Under the pieces are notes generated by a model that was not told the origin of the DNA, made no database searches, and saw nothing but the letters and a program-made list of their open reading frames with translations. A program made the translations under genes and the position numbers. From CAWBAT01 sp963810905 (GTDB lineage: Bacteria; Acidobacteriota; Terriglobia; Versatilivoradales; Versatilivoraceae), in the NCBI GenBank assembly GCA_963810905.1, contig CAWEPG010000008.1, positions 62,001 through 126,000 of the forward strand: a stretch of DNA of 64,000 nt, written 5' to 3'. Numbering within the stretch: position 1 is the stretch's first letter; each line of letters starts with the position of its first letter. This document shows, piece by piece, positions 43,329-53,436 of this stretch.

Positions 43329-45175
43329 CGCAAGGGCTTAAGATCCTTAGGAGGCAACCTCAAGCATCGCTGCCGATTTTTCGGTTTCATGCGGCGGCGG
43401 AGAAAATCCATCGGGGAGGTCACCGTTGTCTGCTCGAAAATACTGCCAATAATGAGGCGGACACTGGCGATCAATTCTTTTCGTGACTTCGTCTTCATCG
43501 GCTTACCCATGTAAATCTTGCCCATCTTGTGCATCAATTTCTCGGGCAGGATCCCGGAGAATAGCAGCAGTGGCCAGGTGAAATCGGGTCCGTTTATTTT
43601 TCGAAGTTTATATAGCCATAAGCCAATCGACCCTACTCGCCAAGCGGTTGGTCCCCACCAGCTGTATTGACCGGGTCGCAGATTGAATTTCCAACATTTC
43701 ATCAACAACTGCCACTGAAGTTTGGTAAGGTTTCGTGTTTCCGTGACACCTTGTTTTTTCTCCATCCGTGTGTCATGCAGCGGAGTAAAAATTGAAGGAA
43801 CGAGGAATGCAAACAGTTTTCGTCGTTCCATCTCGTAGATCAGGTCGAGAGTTGCCTTAATGTCATCGTCAGTCTCGCCCGGGTTTCCCACCATCAATGT
43901 CATGACTGGAAACCAGTTGTTTTCGTTATAAACCTTCAACCCCTCCAGGACAACGCTGGGCCAATCCTCAATTGAAAAGGGCACCCCTTTGCTGGGCATG
44001 ATGGATTTGGCCATCCGGATAGATCCGGTCTCCAATCCAACAAGCGGTGCCAGGGCCTTCTTCTTCGGATGGGTGCTCAACAAGGGCAGGTGGATCGGGC
44101 TTTTTTCCATTAATGTTTCAGACAGCTTTTTGATGAGCAGCGGGTCAACCACTGCCGGCGTCACGGTGCAATGACTGAGAACATGCTGTTCAACTCCGGG
44201 AGTATTGACCACTTCGCTATACAGATCGAGCAGCGCTTCACGATTGGGGAAAAAGAATGGAGTTTCGGTTTGAACTTGTCCCCAGATGAACATGTCTTCT
44301 GTGGCCAGTGAGATCTGCTTGTTTCCCTGTTCTACATTGGCATGGACAGTTGCCATGATTTTCTCTTTTGGAAAATCGATTTGCGGGTTAAGGTCGGGTA
44401 CACAGAATTGGCAACGACGGCCACAGCCTGTCGTCATTTCGACCACTCCGAAAGTCGTTCGCGACATCGGGATAAGCAGATCCTCCCGGCGGGTGGGGTG
44501 GATTACTTCCACAGCACGTGGCAGTGGTTCCCCGCGGATAGCTTTGTTGAAAAGCGCCAAGGTCTCGACCGATTCGCTACGTCCCTCCACGACACAATCC
44601 ACGCTCAGCTCATCATAAGAGTCAGTGTCCTTAATCTGCCATCCCCCAGACCCGCCTACGATGACTTTGAAGTTGCTGCGGTGCGGATGCTCTTTGATCT
44701 TTTGGAACAGCTGCCGGGCGTAATGAGAATTAATGGGCATTTTCGAGGAGCCAAATATCGATGTATAAACTCCTGCCGCAAAAGTCACGCCCAGAGGATT
44801 GTGAGTGGAGATCGCCACGACGCGCGTCTTCGGACCGACAAATTTCGGAAGGTCGTCTGGGAAACAAGCAACGATATCCTCGCGACGAAATTCTCTCAAT
44901 AGAGAACTCTCCAGCAAGCGGACACCTGCCGGCATGTAGCGTGCCGAGCCATCGTCGTTATACTCAAGGTTGCGCCACGTCGGATACTTGTTGTTGATCA
45001 CCCATTCCAACCAGATCGGCAGGGAAGCCAGGGCCATCTGGATAAAATAGCCGGCATGATCAATGATTTCCGTTAAAGGAGCACTCAGAACAATGAGTTT
45101 GCCCCCATCGAGAGGAGGCACGTATGCGGCTAATCGGCTCTCCGCTGGAAGTGTCGCCTTGACGCAAATGGCCAT
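43316..45175 (-). CDS. B12-binding-type radical SAM protein
   Basis: About 619 residues from the ATG at 45175; a GTG at 45190 is an alternative and an AAGGAGT site lies upstream. The N-terminal half resembles a cobalamin-binding Rossmann domain (RVVAISTHNPLG; FKVIVGGSGGWQI). The radical SAM cluster is TGCGRRCQFC (CxxxCxxC near residue 255). The MTLMVGNPGETDDDIKATL block is typical of the class. These proteins methylate or rearrange varied substrates; none can be assigned. Its 3' end overlaps queD by 13 bp, convergently. Confidence 0.85.
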   Translation of the reverse strand: MAICVKATLPAESRLAAYVPPLDGGKLIVLSAPLTEIIDHAGYFIQMALASLPIWLEWVINNKYPTWRNLEYNDDGSARYMPAGVRLLESSLLREFRREDIVACFPDDLPKFVGPKTRVVAISTHNPLGVTFAAGVYTSIFGSSKMPINSHYARQLFQKIKEHPHRSNFKVIVGGSGGWQIKDTDSYDELSVDCVVEGRSESVETLALFNKAIRGEPLPRAVEVIHPTRREDLLIPMSRTTFGVVEMTTGCGRRCQFCVPDLNPQIDFPKEKIMATVHANVEQGNKQISLATEDMFIWGQVQTETPFFFPNREALLDLYSEVVNTPGVEQHVLSHCTVTPAVVDPLLIKKLSETLMEKSPIHLPLLSTHPKKKALAPLVGLETGSIRMAKSIMPSKGVPFSIEDWPSVVLEGLKVYNENNWFPVMTLMVGNPGETDDDIKATLDLIYEMERRKLFAFLVPSIFTPLHDTRMEKKQGVTETRNLTKLQWQLLMKCWKFNLRPGQYSWWGPTAWRVGSIGLWLYKLRKINGPDFTWPLLLFSGILPEKLMHKMGKIYMGKPMKTKSRKELIASVRLIIGSIFEQTTVTSPMDFLRRRMKPKNRQRCLRLPPKDLKPLRHFL

Positions 45176-45351
45176 TCCCGTTGACTCCACTCCTTGTCAT
45201 ACGTTCTCCTCAACTTTCATTTTGGGGACCTATTGTAGCAAACGTGCCTATTCTAAAGAGGTTCGGTTCTATGTGCAATTTAAAAAGATATAAAAAGTCG
45301 CGAATAAAGGAAGGCCTAAAGGGATCAGCCAGCGCTCTTTGAAATCCGGCT

Positions 45352-45588
45352 TTAGTCTTTTTCCATTGGGATTTTCTTTAGCCCAGGCCTCTTCCGAAGC
45401 CGGATCGAATCGGGAGTGATCTCAACCAGCTCATCCTCTCGAATAAACTCTAAAGCCTTTTCCAGCCCCATTTCCCGATAAGGGATCAATCGGATGGCCT
45501 CATCCGAGGTCGACGCTCTCATATTGGTGAGTTTTTTTTCTTTGGTCACGTTTACAAAGAGGTCGGTTTGAGCGGGAGTTTTCGCCAC
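45352..45588 (-). CDS. TypA/BipA C-terminal fragment
   Basis: From about residue 8 the sequence (LFVNVTKEKKLTNMRAS; TSDEAIRLIPYREMGLEKAL) is the C-terminal domain of TypA that contacts the ribosome. Its upstream codons are the out-of-frame reading of GMICGENSR. It belongs to the gene at 45500-47164. Confidence 0.82.
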   Translation of the reverse strand: MAKTPAQTDLFVNVTKEKKLTNMRASTSDEAIRLIPYREMGLEKALEFIREDELVEITPDSIRLRKRPGLKKIPMEKD

Positions 45589-47164
45589 AAATCATTCCCT
45601 GGTAGATTTCCGCGCCCGGGCGTACGAAGAGTTCGCCTCGGTCTTGTAAGTTATTCAAGGCATACCCAGTCGCTCTTCCGGCACGATCGGCCACGAGAGC
45701 CCCCGTTAAACGCGATGGAATGGAACCCTGCCATTCATCATATCCATCAAAAAGATGGTTCATGATTCCCGTGCCTTTCGTATCAGTGACGAATTCGGTA
45801 CGAAAGCCGATCAGTCCCCTGGCGGGCAATCGAAATTCAAGGCGCACACGGCCACTGCCATGATTCACCATCTTCTGCATCTTGCCTCTCCGAGTGCCAA
45901 TCTTCTGGGTAATGACTCCAATAAATTCCTCGGGGCAATCGACCAATAACAGCTCCATCGGCTCCATTGTTTTTCCGTCAATGGTCTTGGTGACGATTTC
46001 AGGTTTGGAGACTTCCATTTCATAACCTTCCCGGCGCATGATCTCCAACAGGATCGCCATCTGCAATTCTCCCCGGCCGATCACGCGGAAGGAGTCATTC
46101 CCGGGCGATGGCTCTACCCGAATGCTCACGTTCTTGAGCAGTTCTTTCTCAAGTCTCTCTTTTAAATGTCGCGAAGTGACGAAACGGCCTTCTCTGCCTG
46201 AAAAAGGGGACATATTGGGGGAAAATACCATCGCCAAGGCGGGCTCATCTATTTTCAAGGTGGGCAGGGGATGAGGATTCTCAGGGTCGGCGATCGTTTC
46301 GCCAATCGTGACCGTGTCATTTCCGGCAAGGGCGACAATGTCCCCTGCGGAAGCCTCTGATATTTCCACTCGTTTCAGTCCGTCAAAGACATAAAGCAGG
46401 GTAACCTTAAAGCGGTCACGGACTTCGCCAGAGCTGCAAACGGCTACCGTTTCCCCCTGCTTAATAGCTCCACTGGTAATGCGACCGATCGTCAGCCGTC
46501 CTACGTAGTCACTGTAATCAATATTCGTTACGAGTAATTGCAGATTTTGCTGAGGATTGAACTGAGGCGGAGGAATTTGTTCGAGAATGGCTTCGAAGAG
46601 AGGACGCAGATCCTTGGATTCATCCTCAAGATGTCGCTTGGCTAATCCGAGTTTTGCATTGGTAAAAATGATGGGGAAATCGATCTGATCTTCGCGAGCA
46701 TCCAGGTCAATGAACAGATCATACACTTCATTGATCACTTCCGAGATGCGGGCGTCCGGGCGGTCAATCTTATTGATCACTACAATTGCCGGGAGATCCT
46801 GCTCAAGCGCCTTCCTGAGCACAAATCGGGTCTGTGGCAAAGGTCCCTCAGAAGCATCGACCAGTAACATCACCCCGTCCACCATCTTGAGGGTCCGTTC
46901 GACTTCTCCTCCAAAATCAGCATGCCCGGGAGTATCCACAATATTGAGCTTGATCTCATGGTAATGAACGGCTGTATTCTTCGCCATGATGGTAATCCCT
47001 TTTTCGCGCTCCAAGTCATTACTGTCAAGGATACGTTCCTGTACCCGCTGATGCTCCCGGAAAATGCCGCTCTGCCAAAGCATGGCATCAACTAAAGTGG
47101 TTTTGCCATGATCGACGTGGGCAATAATCGCAAGATTCCGAATATCTTTTCTTACTTGAAGCAT
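45500..47164 (-). CDS. typA: Ribosome-associated GTPase TypA/BipA (main part)
   Basis: A translational GTPase acting on ribosome assembly and stress responses. G1 AHVDHGKTTLVDAML, G3 VDTPGHADFGGEVERTL and G4 NKIDRPDAR are intact, with EF-G-like domains behind (FSPNMSPFSGREGRFVTS). Correct sequence runs to GMICGENSR near 45575; a surplus base in the AAA/CTCAAA region then shifts the frame. AGAGGAA lies 4 nt before the ATG. Full length would be about 604 residues, as expected. Confidence 0.94.
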   Translation of the reverse strand: MLQVRKDIRNLAIIAHVDHGKTTLVDAMLWQSGIFREHQRVQERILDSNDLEREKGITIMAKNTAVHYHEIKLNIVDTPGHADFGGEVERTLKMVDGVMLLVDASEGPLPQTRFVLRKALEQDLPAIVVINKIDRPDARISEVINEVYDLFIDLDAREDQIDFPIIFTNAKLGLAKRHLEDESKDLRPLFEAILEQIPPPQFNPQQNLQLLVTNIDYSDYVGRLTIGRITSGAIKQGETVAVCSSGEVRDRFKVTLLYVFDGLKRVEISEASAGDIVALAGNDTVTIGETIADPENPHPLPTLKIDEPALAMVFSPNMSPFSGREGRFVTSRHLKERLEKELLKNVSIRVEPSPGNDSFRVIGRGELQMAILLEIMRREGYEMEVSKPEIVTKTIDGKTMEPMELLLVDCPEEFIGVITQKIGTRRGKMQKMVNHGSGRVRLEFRLPARGLIGFRTEFVTDTKGTGIMNHLFDGYDEWQGSIPSRLTGALVADRAGRATGYALNNLQDRGELFVRPGAEIYQGMICGENSRSNRPLCKRDQRKKTHQYESVDLG

Positions 47165-47330
47165 GATTTCCTCTACGTTGTGATGACCTGCTCCCTATTG
47201 CAAAACGATCTATCTTATGGCACTCCGTGACAAGCTACAACCACAAAAAGAAAAGGAGAAGATGCTTTTGTAAGGGGCGGGGTTCGTGTTTCACCCGTGA
47301 AATATATGCGGGAGACACATTTCCACTAAG

Positions 47331-47828
47331 TCATGAAGACTGATCCGATGATTCGGCGGTGGGGATTGCGCTGCGGTTTTGCGCAAGCGTGGCCAGTAAC
47401 TGCAGTTCCTGATTATAGATGCTCCGGAGGGTCCGAGATGTGAGAAAGCGCTCCAGTGGTCCGAAGATCCCCCCACGAGTAGTAAATCGAGTGGCAATCG
47501 TTACTTTTGTAAGTTGGCTTTCTTCGAGTGGGGAAATCGTGAAGGTCGTCTCGGTCCCGGATGACGAGTCTGTTTCTACCAGAACGCGACCTGGTTCCGG
47601 CTCAGTGATCGCTGCCCGGAATGCTCTCGTCAGCCCGAATACGTGCATCTTGAAACGAATGATCGTGCCTGCTCCGGTCCCACCTTGTTCGACTTCCAGC
47701 GCTGAAAAGTATCCCTTTGGCAAAATCTGAGGGTGCCACTTTCGATAGTCCGCCACAATCTCGAAGATCAACTGGGCTGGCGCGAGGACAAAAGCTTCTG
47801 CTTCCACCTGGAAATCTTTCATCGACAT
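47331..47828 (-). CDS. SRPBCC (START-like) family protein
   Basis: 165 residues from the ATG at 47828, behind GAGGAAA. The ligand-binding helix-grip fold is suggested by EAEAFVLAPAQLIFEIVADY, KWHPQILP, and a C-terminal helix (FLTSRTLRSIYNQELQLLAT) characteristic of polyketide-cyclase/SRPBCC proteins. Ligand unknown. It lies downstream of an O-methyltransferase gene on the same strand. Confidence 0.85.
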   Translation of the reverse strand: MSMKDFQVEAEAFVLAPAQLIFEIVADYRKWHPQILPKGYFSALEVEQGGTGAGTIIRFKMHVFGLTRAFRAAITEPEPGRVLVETDSSSGTETTFTISPLEESQLTKVTIATRFTTRGGIFGPLERFLTSRTLRSIYNQELQLLATLAQNRSAIPTAESSDQSS

Positions 47829-47944
47829 TTTCCTCGATGGGCGGTATCTCCACACAGCTCCACATCAGGATCATGAAACGGGCCTGGTTCCTTTTCGGCA
47901 GTGGAAGGGAAGATGAGGTTACCGTTTACACGGCAGGATAAACT

Positions 47945-48958
47945 TCACTTAATTCCAATGACCATAGAATCTGGCCCAACTAAGTGTTCGACGCGAGTCT
48001 CCTTAAATCCAACTTCACACAGCCATCCCGAGCAGTCCTCACCCGTATAGTCGAAGCCTTCTGTCGTTTCGATGAGCATATTCAGACTCATGAGCAGACC
48101 GAAGGCATTCTTTGAGCGATCATCGTCTATGATCGACTCGTAGATAATCACCGCTCCTCCATTCGGGATTGCTTCGTAAGCTTTTCGAAGGAGTAACTTT
48201 TTTTCGTCCAAGTTCCAATCATGGAGGATATGCCCCATCATGACCACGTCGGCGGGAGGCAGCGAATCATTGAAAAAGTCACCCCCAACAAAATGCAATC
48301 GATCTGAAAGCCCATGCTGCGAAGTATGTTCTTCGAAGATCGGTTCGACCTCAGGGAGATCAAATCCAATTCCAGTCAGATGAGAGTTGGCCAAAGCAAC
48401 TTGAGTTGCCAAATCGCCTTGGGCAGTTCCCACATCAATAAAGAGATCATAATTTTTCCAAGGGAAGTTTCTAGCTATGGCAAGGTTGGCGGCGTGACTG
48501 ATCCCCGTCATCGCGGCTAAGAATTGTTTGAGCCGTGCCGGGTCGGCGTAAAGCGTTTGAAAAAATGGCTCGCCGCCCATCTTCACTTCATTTTGTGGCT
48601 TGCCACTCCGCAAGGCCTCTGTCAGATGGCTCCAAAAACCATAAAGGCGATGATTGGCCATCTCCAGCATCCCTCCGATATAAGAAGGTTTTCGCTTATC
48701 CAGGTACAGCGCCGTTTCAGGGGTGTTTTGGTACTTGCCATCGACTTTTTGAAGAAAGCCCAATGCCACTAATGCGTCCAGGAAATCACGTGCCGAACGT
48801 GGATGAAGGCCCAACCGTCCCTGGAGAGTTTTGAAGTCCTCCGGATGTTTGGCAAGTTCTGTGAAAACTTCCATCTCGACGGCGCTCAAAAGGGTTTTGG
48901 AAGCCCAGAATCCGAGGCCGACCTGCATAATGTTTTCCGGGCTTGGATGATCGTTCAC
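47945..48958 (-). CDS. SAM-dependent O-methyltransferase (dimerisation + Methyltransf_2)
   Basis: This 337-residue protein begins with GTG behind a GGAG site. The N-terminal winged-helix dimerisation domain reads GFWASKTLLSAVEMEVFTEL. The SAM-binding motif is DLFIDVGTAQGDLATQVALA, and the acid/base region is VVMMGHILHDWNLDEKKLLL, which also has NGGAVIIYES. The layout matches hydroxyneurosporene/acetylserotonin O-methyltransferase relatives. The natural substrate is not predictable. Confidence 0.9.
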   Translation of the reverse strand: MNDHPSPENIMQVGLGFWASKTLLSAVEMEVFTELAKHPEDFKTLQGRLGLHPRSARDFLDALVALGFLQKVDGKYQNTPETALYLDKRKPSYIGGMLEMANHRLYGFWSHLTEALRSGKPQNEVKMGGEPFFQTLYADPARLKQFLAAMTGISHAANLAIARNFPWKNYDLFIDVGTAQGDLATQVALANSHLTGIGFDLPEVEPIFEEHTSQHGLSDRLHFVGGDFFNDSLPPADVVMMGHILHDWNLDEKKLLLRKAYEAIPNGGAVIIYESIIDDDRSKNAFGLLMSLNMLIETTEGFDYTGEDCSGWLCEVGFKETRVEHLVGPDSMVIGIK

Positions 48959-48995
48959 CTATTCTTTCTCCTTTTCCAGTCCCCAAGTAAGGTCG

Positions 48996-49295
48996 TTACC
49001 GAAAAACATGGAATAACAGCCAAGTGAGGTATAAGACTAAAACAAACACGGCTGCAATCGCGAAGGGAACGAATCGCTGAATTCTGTTTACCAGGTTCGA
49101 ACTCCTTTCCTGGATTGCTTCGGCGCGTTCTTGGATTCTAGCCGTTTTTTCGTGTTGCTTGAGAAAAACCTGATACTGCTCTTTTTGTAAGGCAAGAGAT
49201 TCTGACTGGCGCTCGATTTGCACTTTCTGATTATCCCGGACTTCTTCGAGGAGCCGGGCGATCTTTTCCAACCTCTCCGTATCGTTCATCCGCAT
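48996..49295 (-). CDS. Coiled-coil protein with C-terminal membrane anchor
   Basis: This 99-residue protein is a long charged helix (LEKIARLLEEVRDNQ and onward, heptad-like to about residue 75) ending in one membrane helix (FAIAAVFVLVLYLTWLLF). It would be a tail-anchored inner-membrane protein. No family is recognised. It lies 37 bp ahead of the methyltransferase gene. Confidence 0.65.
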   Translation of the reverse strand: MRMNDTERLEKIARLLEEVRDNQKVQIERQSESLALQKEQYQVFLKQHEKTARIQERAEAIQERSSNLVNRIQRFVPFAIAAVFVLVLYLTWLLFHVFR

Positions 49296-49502
49296 CTTCC
49301 TGGATTTTCATTCAATGACTTGTCTAACCCCTGGCTTTTTGATCCTGAGAGTCATCAGAAGAACCCTGGATCGCGAGGAACACCCCAGGATTTGTTGTTG
49401 CCACTTCCAGCAGCACGGGTACCGCCATTTGCCACGATTGCCCTGCACAATGCGCAATTGGGAAAGTCTTGCAACTTGATCGCAGGGGGAATCACTATCC
49501 GT

Positions 49503-51767
49503 TCAGATCAGTTTGGTGCGGGATAGCGGGAGTTCGCGAACACGCTTGCCTGTAGCGGCAAAAATGGCGTTGCATAGTGCCGGCGAAAAAGGGGGGACTC
49601 CTGGCTCTCCGACGCCGGCAGGAGGCGCGTCGCTGTCAACGATATAGACATTGGTCTTGCGTGGCGCGTCATTGATACGGCACAGCGGGTAGTCATTGAA
49701 ATTGGACTGGTTGATGACGCCATTGGTCGCCGTAATCTCTCCATAAAGCGCGAGGCTTGCACCGAATACCGCAGCGCCTTCAAACTGAGACCGGACCATG
49801 TCCGGATTCACCACTGTTCCCGCATCCACTACTGTGTGGACAAGCGGAATGTGAAGCCCGCCGCGGTCATCTACTTCCACTTGGACCACACAGGCAACGT
49901 AAGTCAGAAAACTGCGGTGAATGGCAATCCCCATGCCTTGGCCGTTGCCCATCTTCTGTTTGCCCCATCCAGATTTTTCTGAAGCCAACTGTACAACTCG
50001 GCGAAATCTTGCGATATCAATGGGGTAGTTGTCATAGGGCGCACCATAGTTCGGATAATCGGCAGGCAGGCTTTTCCGGTCCACAATGCGGTCTGGCCCG
50101 AGCAACGCGAGAAGGTATTCCACAGAGTCACGGCCGGCATGATGGGCCAGTTCGTTGGCAAAAGATTGAACGGCAAAGGTGTGATAGATGTTTGCGACTG
50201 AGCGAAGCCACCCAATGCGCACATGCGCGGTAGCTGGACCATTTTCGGCGCGCAGATTGGGTATAGCGAAGGGTATATCGGACCAGCCGAGTCCCATCTC
50301 CCCCGCGTCGCTATAGGTTTGATTCTCACTAAAAGTCGAACCAATAGGTGGAAAGACAGAGCGTTGCAGCCAGGCAGTTGGCATACCCTTCACGTCCACG
50401 GCAGCTTTCAGATACATCGCCGAGACAGAGTGGAAGTAGTCAGACTGAATGTCATCCTCACGCGACCACACGACCTTCACCGGTCGTCCTGTTTTCTTGG
50501 AGATTACGGCGGCTTCGACGGCAAAGTCCGGTTTTGATTTGCGCCCGAAGCCGCCACCGAGCAGCGTCACGTGGCAGATTACATCTTCTTTGTGGATGCC
50601 TAGCACTTTGGCGATGGTTTCCTGTACGCCTTGCGGATTCTGGGTTGGAGCCCAAATTTCCACTTTTCCCTCGCGATAATTCGCTGTGGCAACAGGTGGT
50701 TCCATGGAGGCATGTGCCAGATGAGGGGCGTAGTATCCCGCTTCAACGATCGTTCCGCCCTTGGCAAATTCCTTTTCAACATCCCCATCATTTCGGATCA
50801 CCTTTCCAGGTTTGCGCGCGGTTGCTTCCAATTCCTTCCGATACGCATCAGAGCTATAGCTAGCGTTTGGACCGTGTTCCCACTCTATTTTCAGTTTCTT
50901 CCTCCCCTGGAATGCTGCCCAGGTGTTCTCAGCGACTACCGCCACACCACCGAGAGGCTGGAAGCCATAAGGAGGCTTAAATGGATCAATCGTCATAGTC
51001 TGTCGGACACCGCTCACGCGTAACGCCTCTTTTTCGTCGTAAGACTTTGGTTTGCCACCAACTACCGGTGGATGTTCGATCGAGGCGTAAAGCATGCCAT
51101 CCAAGCGAACGTCCATTCCAAATTCAGCCTTTCCGGAGCAGATGTCGCGCAGGTCATAGCCACTCACAGGCTTACCGATATAGCGCCAGGCACTTCTCGG
51201 CTTGAACTTCACTTCCTCCTTCTTCGGAACCGGCAGCTTCGCAGCTGTTGCAGCCAGACTCCCGTACCCAAGTTTGCGCCCACTCGGTTGATGCACCACG
51301 GTGTGTAAACTAGCCTCGCATTCGGACACCGGCACTCCCCATTTTTGTGCGGCGGCTGTCACCAGCATCGTTCGGGCGGTTGCACCCGCCTCTCGCATTG
51401 TGTCAAAGAAGCTGCGCACGGAATGCGAGCCGTCAGTATCCTGACTTCCGTACTTGGAGTTGCCCAGAGCCTGCACGATCCGGACACGATGCCAATCCGC
51501 CTCCAGTTCATCGGCAAGAATGCGTGGTACTGCTGTACGGCTGCCACAGCCCATTTCCGAGCGTGTGGCGACGAGCACCGTGGTTCCGTCCCGTTCAATA
51601 CCCAGAAAGACATTGGGATGAAACGCCGTACTTTTTAAAGGATCATCGCCCGAAAGAGCTTCTGCCCAGAGACTTTGGGGAGTGATCTGGGAACAAAGGA
51701 TGAAGGCGCCAGTTGAGAATGTACCCTTGAGGAATCCACGTCGGCTGACGTTCTGGATGGTGTTCAT
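49503..51767 (-). CDS. Xanthine dehydrogenase-family molybdopterin subunit (IorB-like)
   Basis: About 754 residues from the ATG at 51767, behind GGAGG. A Tat signal (SRRGFLKGTFSTGAFIL) indicates export to the periplasm. Molybdopterin-binding blocks are GGGFGRKSKPDFAVEAA and VVWSREDDIQSDYFH; the catalytic Glu lies in VGEPGVPPFSP near the end. The domain layout matches isoquinoline 1-oxidoreductase beta and aldehyde oxidase-type enzymes that hydroxylate with water-derived oxygen. Its start overlaps the stop of the [2Fe-2S] subunit (ATGA). Confidence 0.93.
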   Translation of the reverse strand: MNTIQNVSRRGFLKGTFSTGAFILCSQITPQSLWAEALSGDDPLKSTAFHPNVFLGIERDGTTVLVATRSEMGCGSRTAVPRILADELEADWHRVRIVQALGNSKYGSQDTDGSHSVRSFFDTMREAGATARTMLVTAAAQKWGVPVSECEASLHTVVHQPSGRKLGYGSLAATAAKLPVPKKEEVKFKPRSAWRYIGKPVSGYDLRDICSGKAEFGMDVRLDGMLYASIEHPPVVGGKPKSYDEKEALRVSGVRQTMTIDPFKPPYGFQPLGGVAVVAENTWAAFQGRKKLKIEWEHGPNASYSSDAYRKELEATARKPGKVIRNDGDVEKEFAKGGTIVEAGYYAPHLAHASMEPPVATANYREGKVEIWAPTQNPQGVQETIAKVLGIHKEDVICHVTLLGGGFGRKSKPDFAVEAAVISKKTGRPVKVVWSREDDIQSDYFHSVSAMYLKAAVDVKGMPTAWLQRSVFPPIGSTFSENQTYSDAGEMGLGWSDIPFAIPNLRAENGPATAHVRIGWLRSVANIYHTFAVQSFANELAHHAGRDSVEYLLALLGPDRIVDRKSLPADYPNYGAPYDNYPIDIARFRRVVQLASEKSGWGKQKMGNGQGMGIAIHRSFLTYVACVVQVEVDDRGGLHIPLVHTVVDAGTVVNPDMVRSQFEGAAVFGASLALYGEITATNGVINQSNFNDYPLCRINDAPRKTNVYIVDSDAPPAGVGEPGVPPFSPALCNAIFAATGKRVRELPLSRTKLI

Positions 51768-52240
51768 ACTGTTCCTCCGGCTGCCGCCTTGATGGCCGCT
51801 CGAATACGCTGGTAAGTTCCGCAGCGGCAAAGGTTGTTTGCCATCATGTCATCGATTTCCTGATCCGTCGGGTGTGGCTTCTGTTTGAGGAGTGCGGCGG
51901 CTTGCATGATCTGTCCTGTTTGACAGTATCCGCATTGCGGAACATCTTGTGCCATCCAGGCTGTCTGGACCGGGTGGAGGCCACTTGCTGAGAGCCCTTC
52001 AATGGTCAGGATTTCGGATCCAGCTACCGATCTCATCGGAATAGCGCAGGAGCGCACAGGTTCGCCATTTTGGTGGACAGTACAGGCGCCACAAAGTGCT
52101 ATGCCGCAACCAAACTTTGTCCCCGTCAGCCCGAGAATATCCCGCAGATACCAAAGAAGGGGCATCTCCGGATCACCTGCAAATGAGCACGACTTACCAT
52201 TAACCTTGAAGCTAAGAGATTGCTTATCTTGTGTTGTCAT
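51764..52240 (-). CDS. [2Fe-2S] subunit of molybdenum hydroxylase (IorA-like)
   Basis: This 158-residue electron-transfer subunit binds two [2Fe-2S] clusters. The first plant-type site is CGIALCGACTVHQNGEPVRSC in outline (Cys near 45, 50, 53 and 65). The second is CGYCQTGQIMQAA and NNLCRCGTYQRIR. It has no signal of its own, so it must be carried out with the Tat-tagged large subunit (known for IorAB relatives). No cytochrome c electron acceptor is fused or adjacent. Confidence 0.94.
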   Translation of the reverse strand: MTTQDKQSLSFKVNGKSCSFAGDPEMPLLWYLRDILGLTGTKFGCGIALCGACTVHQNGEPVRSCAIPMRSVAGSEILTIEGLSASGLHPVQTAWMAQDVPQCGYCQTGQIMQAAALLKQKPHPTDQEIDDMMANNLCRCGTYQRIRAAIKAAAGGTV

Positions 52241-52427
52241 GGCTTTTGTTGTGGAATCTTGAGTATTTTTGAAAATTTGAAGCTGTCACAACTCACCCGT
52301 GACAGGTGGTTGAGCGAACGACGTCTTTCCTCGGCCAATTCCAAATGTTTCCCGAGAATTCTAAAAAAATCAAGCATTGCTGCCAATTGAACCCGTTAGT
52401 TCTAGCCCGTGGCACCCACACCTGATG

Positions 52428-53378
52428 CTATTCGAGCGGGATCCGGCCCTTATTCTTGGCGAGCCATTGGTCAAAAGTTTGCAGCGCTGGATTGAGTGAT
52501 CGGGATACGTCGAGATTACGTGCGCCACAGAAGTATTCTTCAAAATCACGCTTAAACTGAAACATGTTACCCAGATCTTCGGCGCCTGGGAAACCAAAAT
52601 TGCGATATACGTCGGGAGACACATCGTTATATCGTACCTCCTGCCCCAATGCCTTGGTAAACGAAGCGGCCATTTCCTTGCCGGTCAAGTGTTCGCCGGC
52701 AATACCGACGGTCTTGCCAATATATTGGGCGCCCTTTTTATAGATGCCATAAGCACATTTGCCGATGTCTTCGGCGGCAATACCGGGGAGTTTCTTGTTA
52801 CCCATGGGCAGCGTAAGGGCAAGTTTGCCGTCTGGACCCTTCTTCGGGCCCATGCCAAAGTGGATGAAGTTATCCCAATAGAAGGAAGTCAGCAAGAATG
52901 TCGTGGGGAGACCGGCATCCGTAAACAAATGGTTCGCCTCCCCCTTTGAATCCAAATGAGGGACCTTGTACTTGTCCATGAGAGTGGGCATGCGATTGTC
53001 ACTGAGAGGAACCCACTGGCGCGTGTCCTCAAGGGTGGACCAAATGACATGTTGGATGCCGGCATGTTTCGACGCGTTGGCCAGCGCTTGGGCCTGAGCG
53101 ATTTCCTTTTCAGGCGAAAAGTGTGCCCAATAAAAAGTGACGCAATAAGCCCCATAAGCCCCGTTGAAAGCTCTCTTGAGACTCTCTACATCATCCACAT
53201 CAGCAGCCACCACTTCAGCACCCAACCGGGCCAGTTCTTTGGCCTTGTCTGAATTTACATCTCTCGTAATTGCGCGAACGGTAAAGACGCCACTCGAGTC
53301 CTTTAAGATCGCGCGAACCAAGCCGCCCCCTTGAGCCCCAGTTGATCCTGCGACTGCGATGGTCTTCGTTGCGGGCAT
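52428..53378 (-). CDS. NmrA/HSCARG-like NAD(P)-binding protein
   Basis: 316 residues from the ATG at 53378, with GGAGAG 6 nt before. An atypical short-chain dehydrogenase Rossmann fold: VAGSTGAQGGGLVRAIL at the N-terminus, then VRAITRDVNSDKAKELARLG. The blocks QHVIWSTLEDTRQW and SFYWDNFIHFGMG match NmrA/HSCARG redox sensors. Such proteins sense NADPH/NADP ratio and often lack catalytic activity. It precedes the molybdenum hydroxylase genes by 187 bp; a functional link is only suggested. Confidence 0.88.
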   Translation of the reverse strand: MPATKTIAVAGSTGAQGGGLVRAILKDSSGVFTVRAITRDVNSDKAKELARLGAEVVAADVDDVESLKRAFNGAYGAYCVTFYWAHFSPEKEIAQAQALANASKHAGIQHVIWSTLEDTRQWVPLSDNRMPTLMDKYKVPHLDSKGEANHLFTDAGLPTTFLLTSFYWDNFIHFGMGPKKGPDGKLALTLPMGNKKLPGIAAEDIGKCAYGIYKKGAQYIGKTVGIAGEHLTGKEMAASFTKALGQEVRYNDVSPDVYRNFGFPGAEDLGNMFQFKRDFEEYFCGARNLDVSRSLNPALQTFDQWLAKNKGRIPLE

Positions 53379-53436
53379 AGAATCTCTCCTTTCGATTCTA
53401 TAAAAAGTGAACAACACGATAAAATGACTGCCAACG

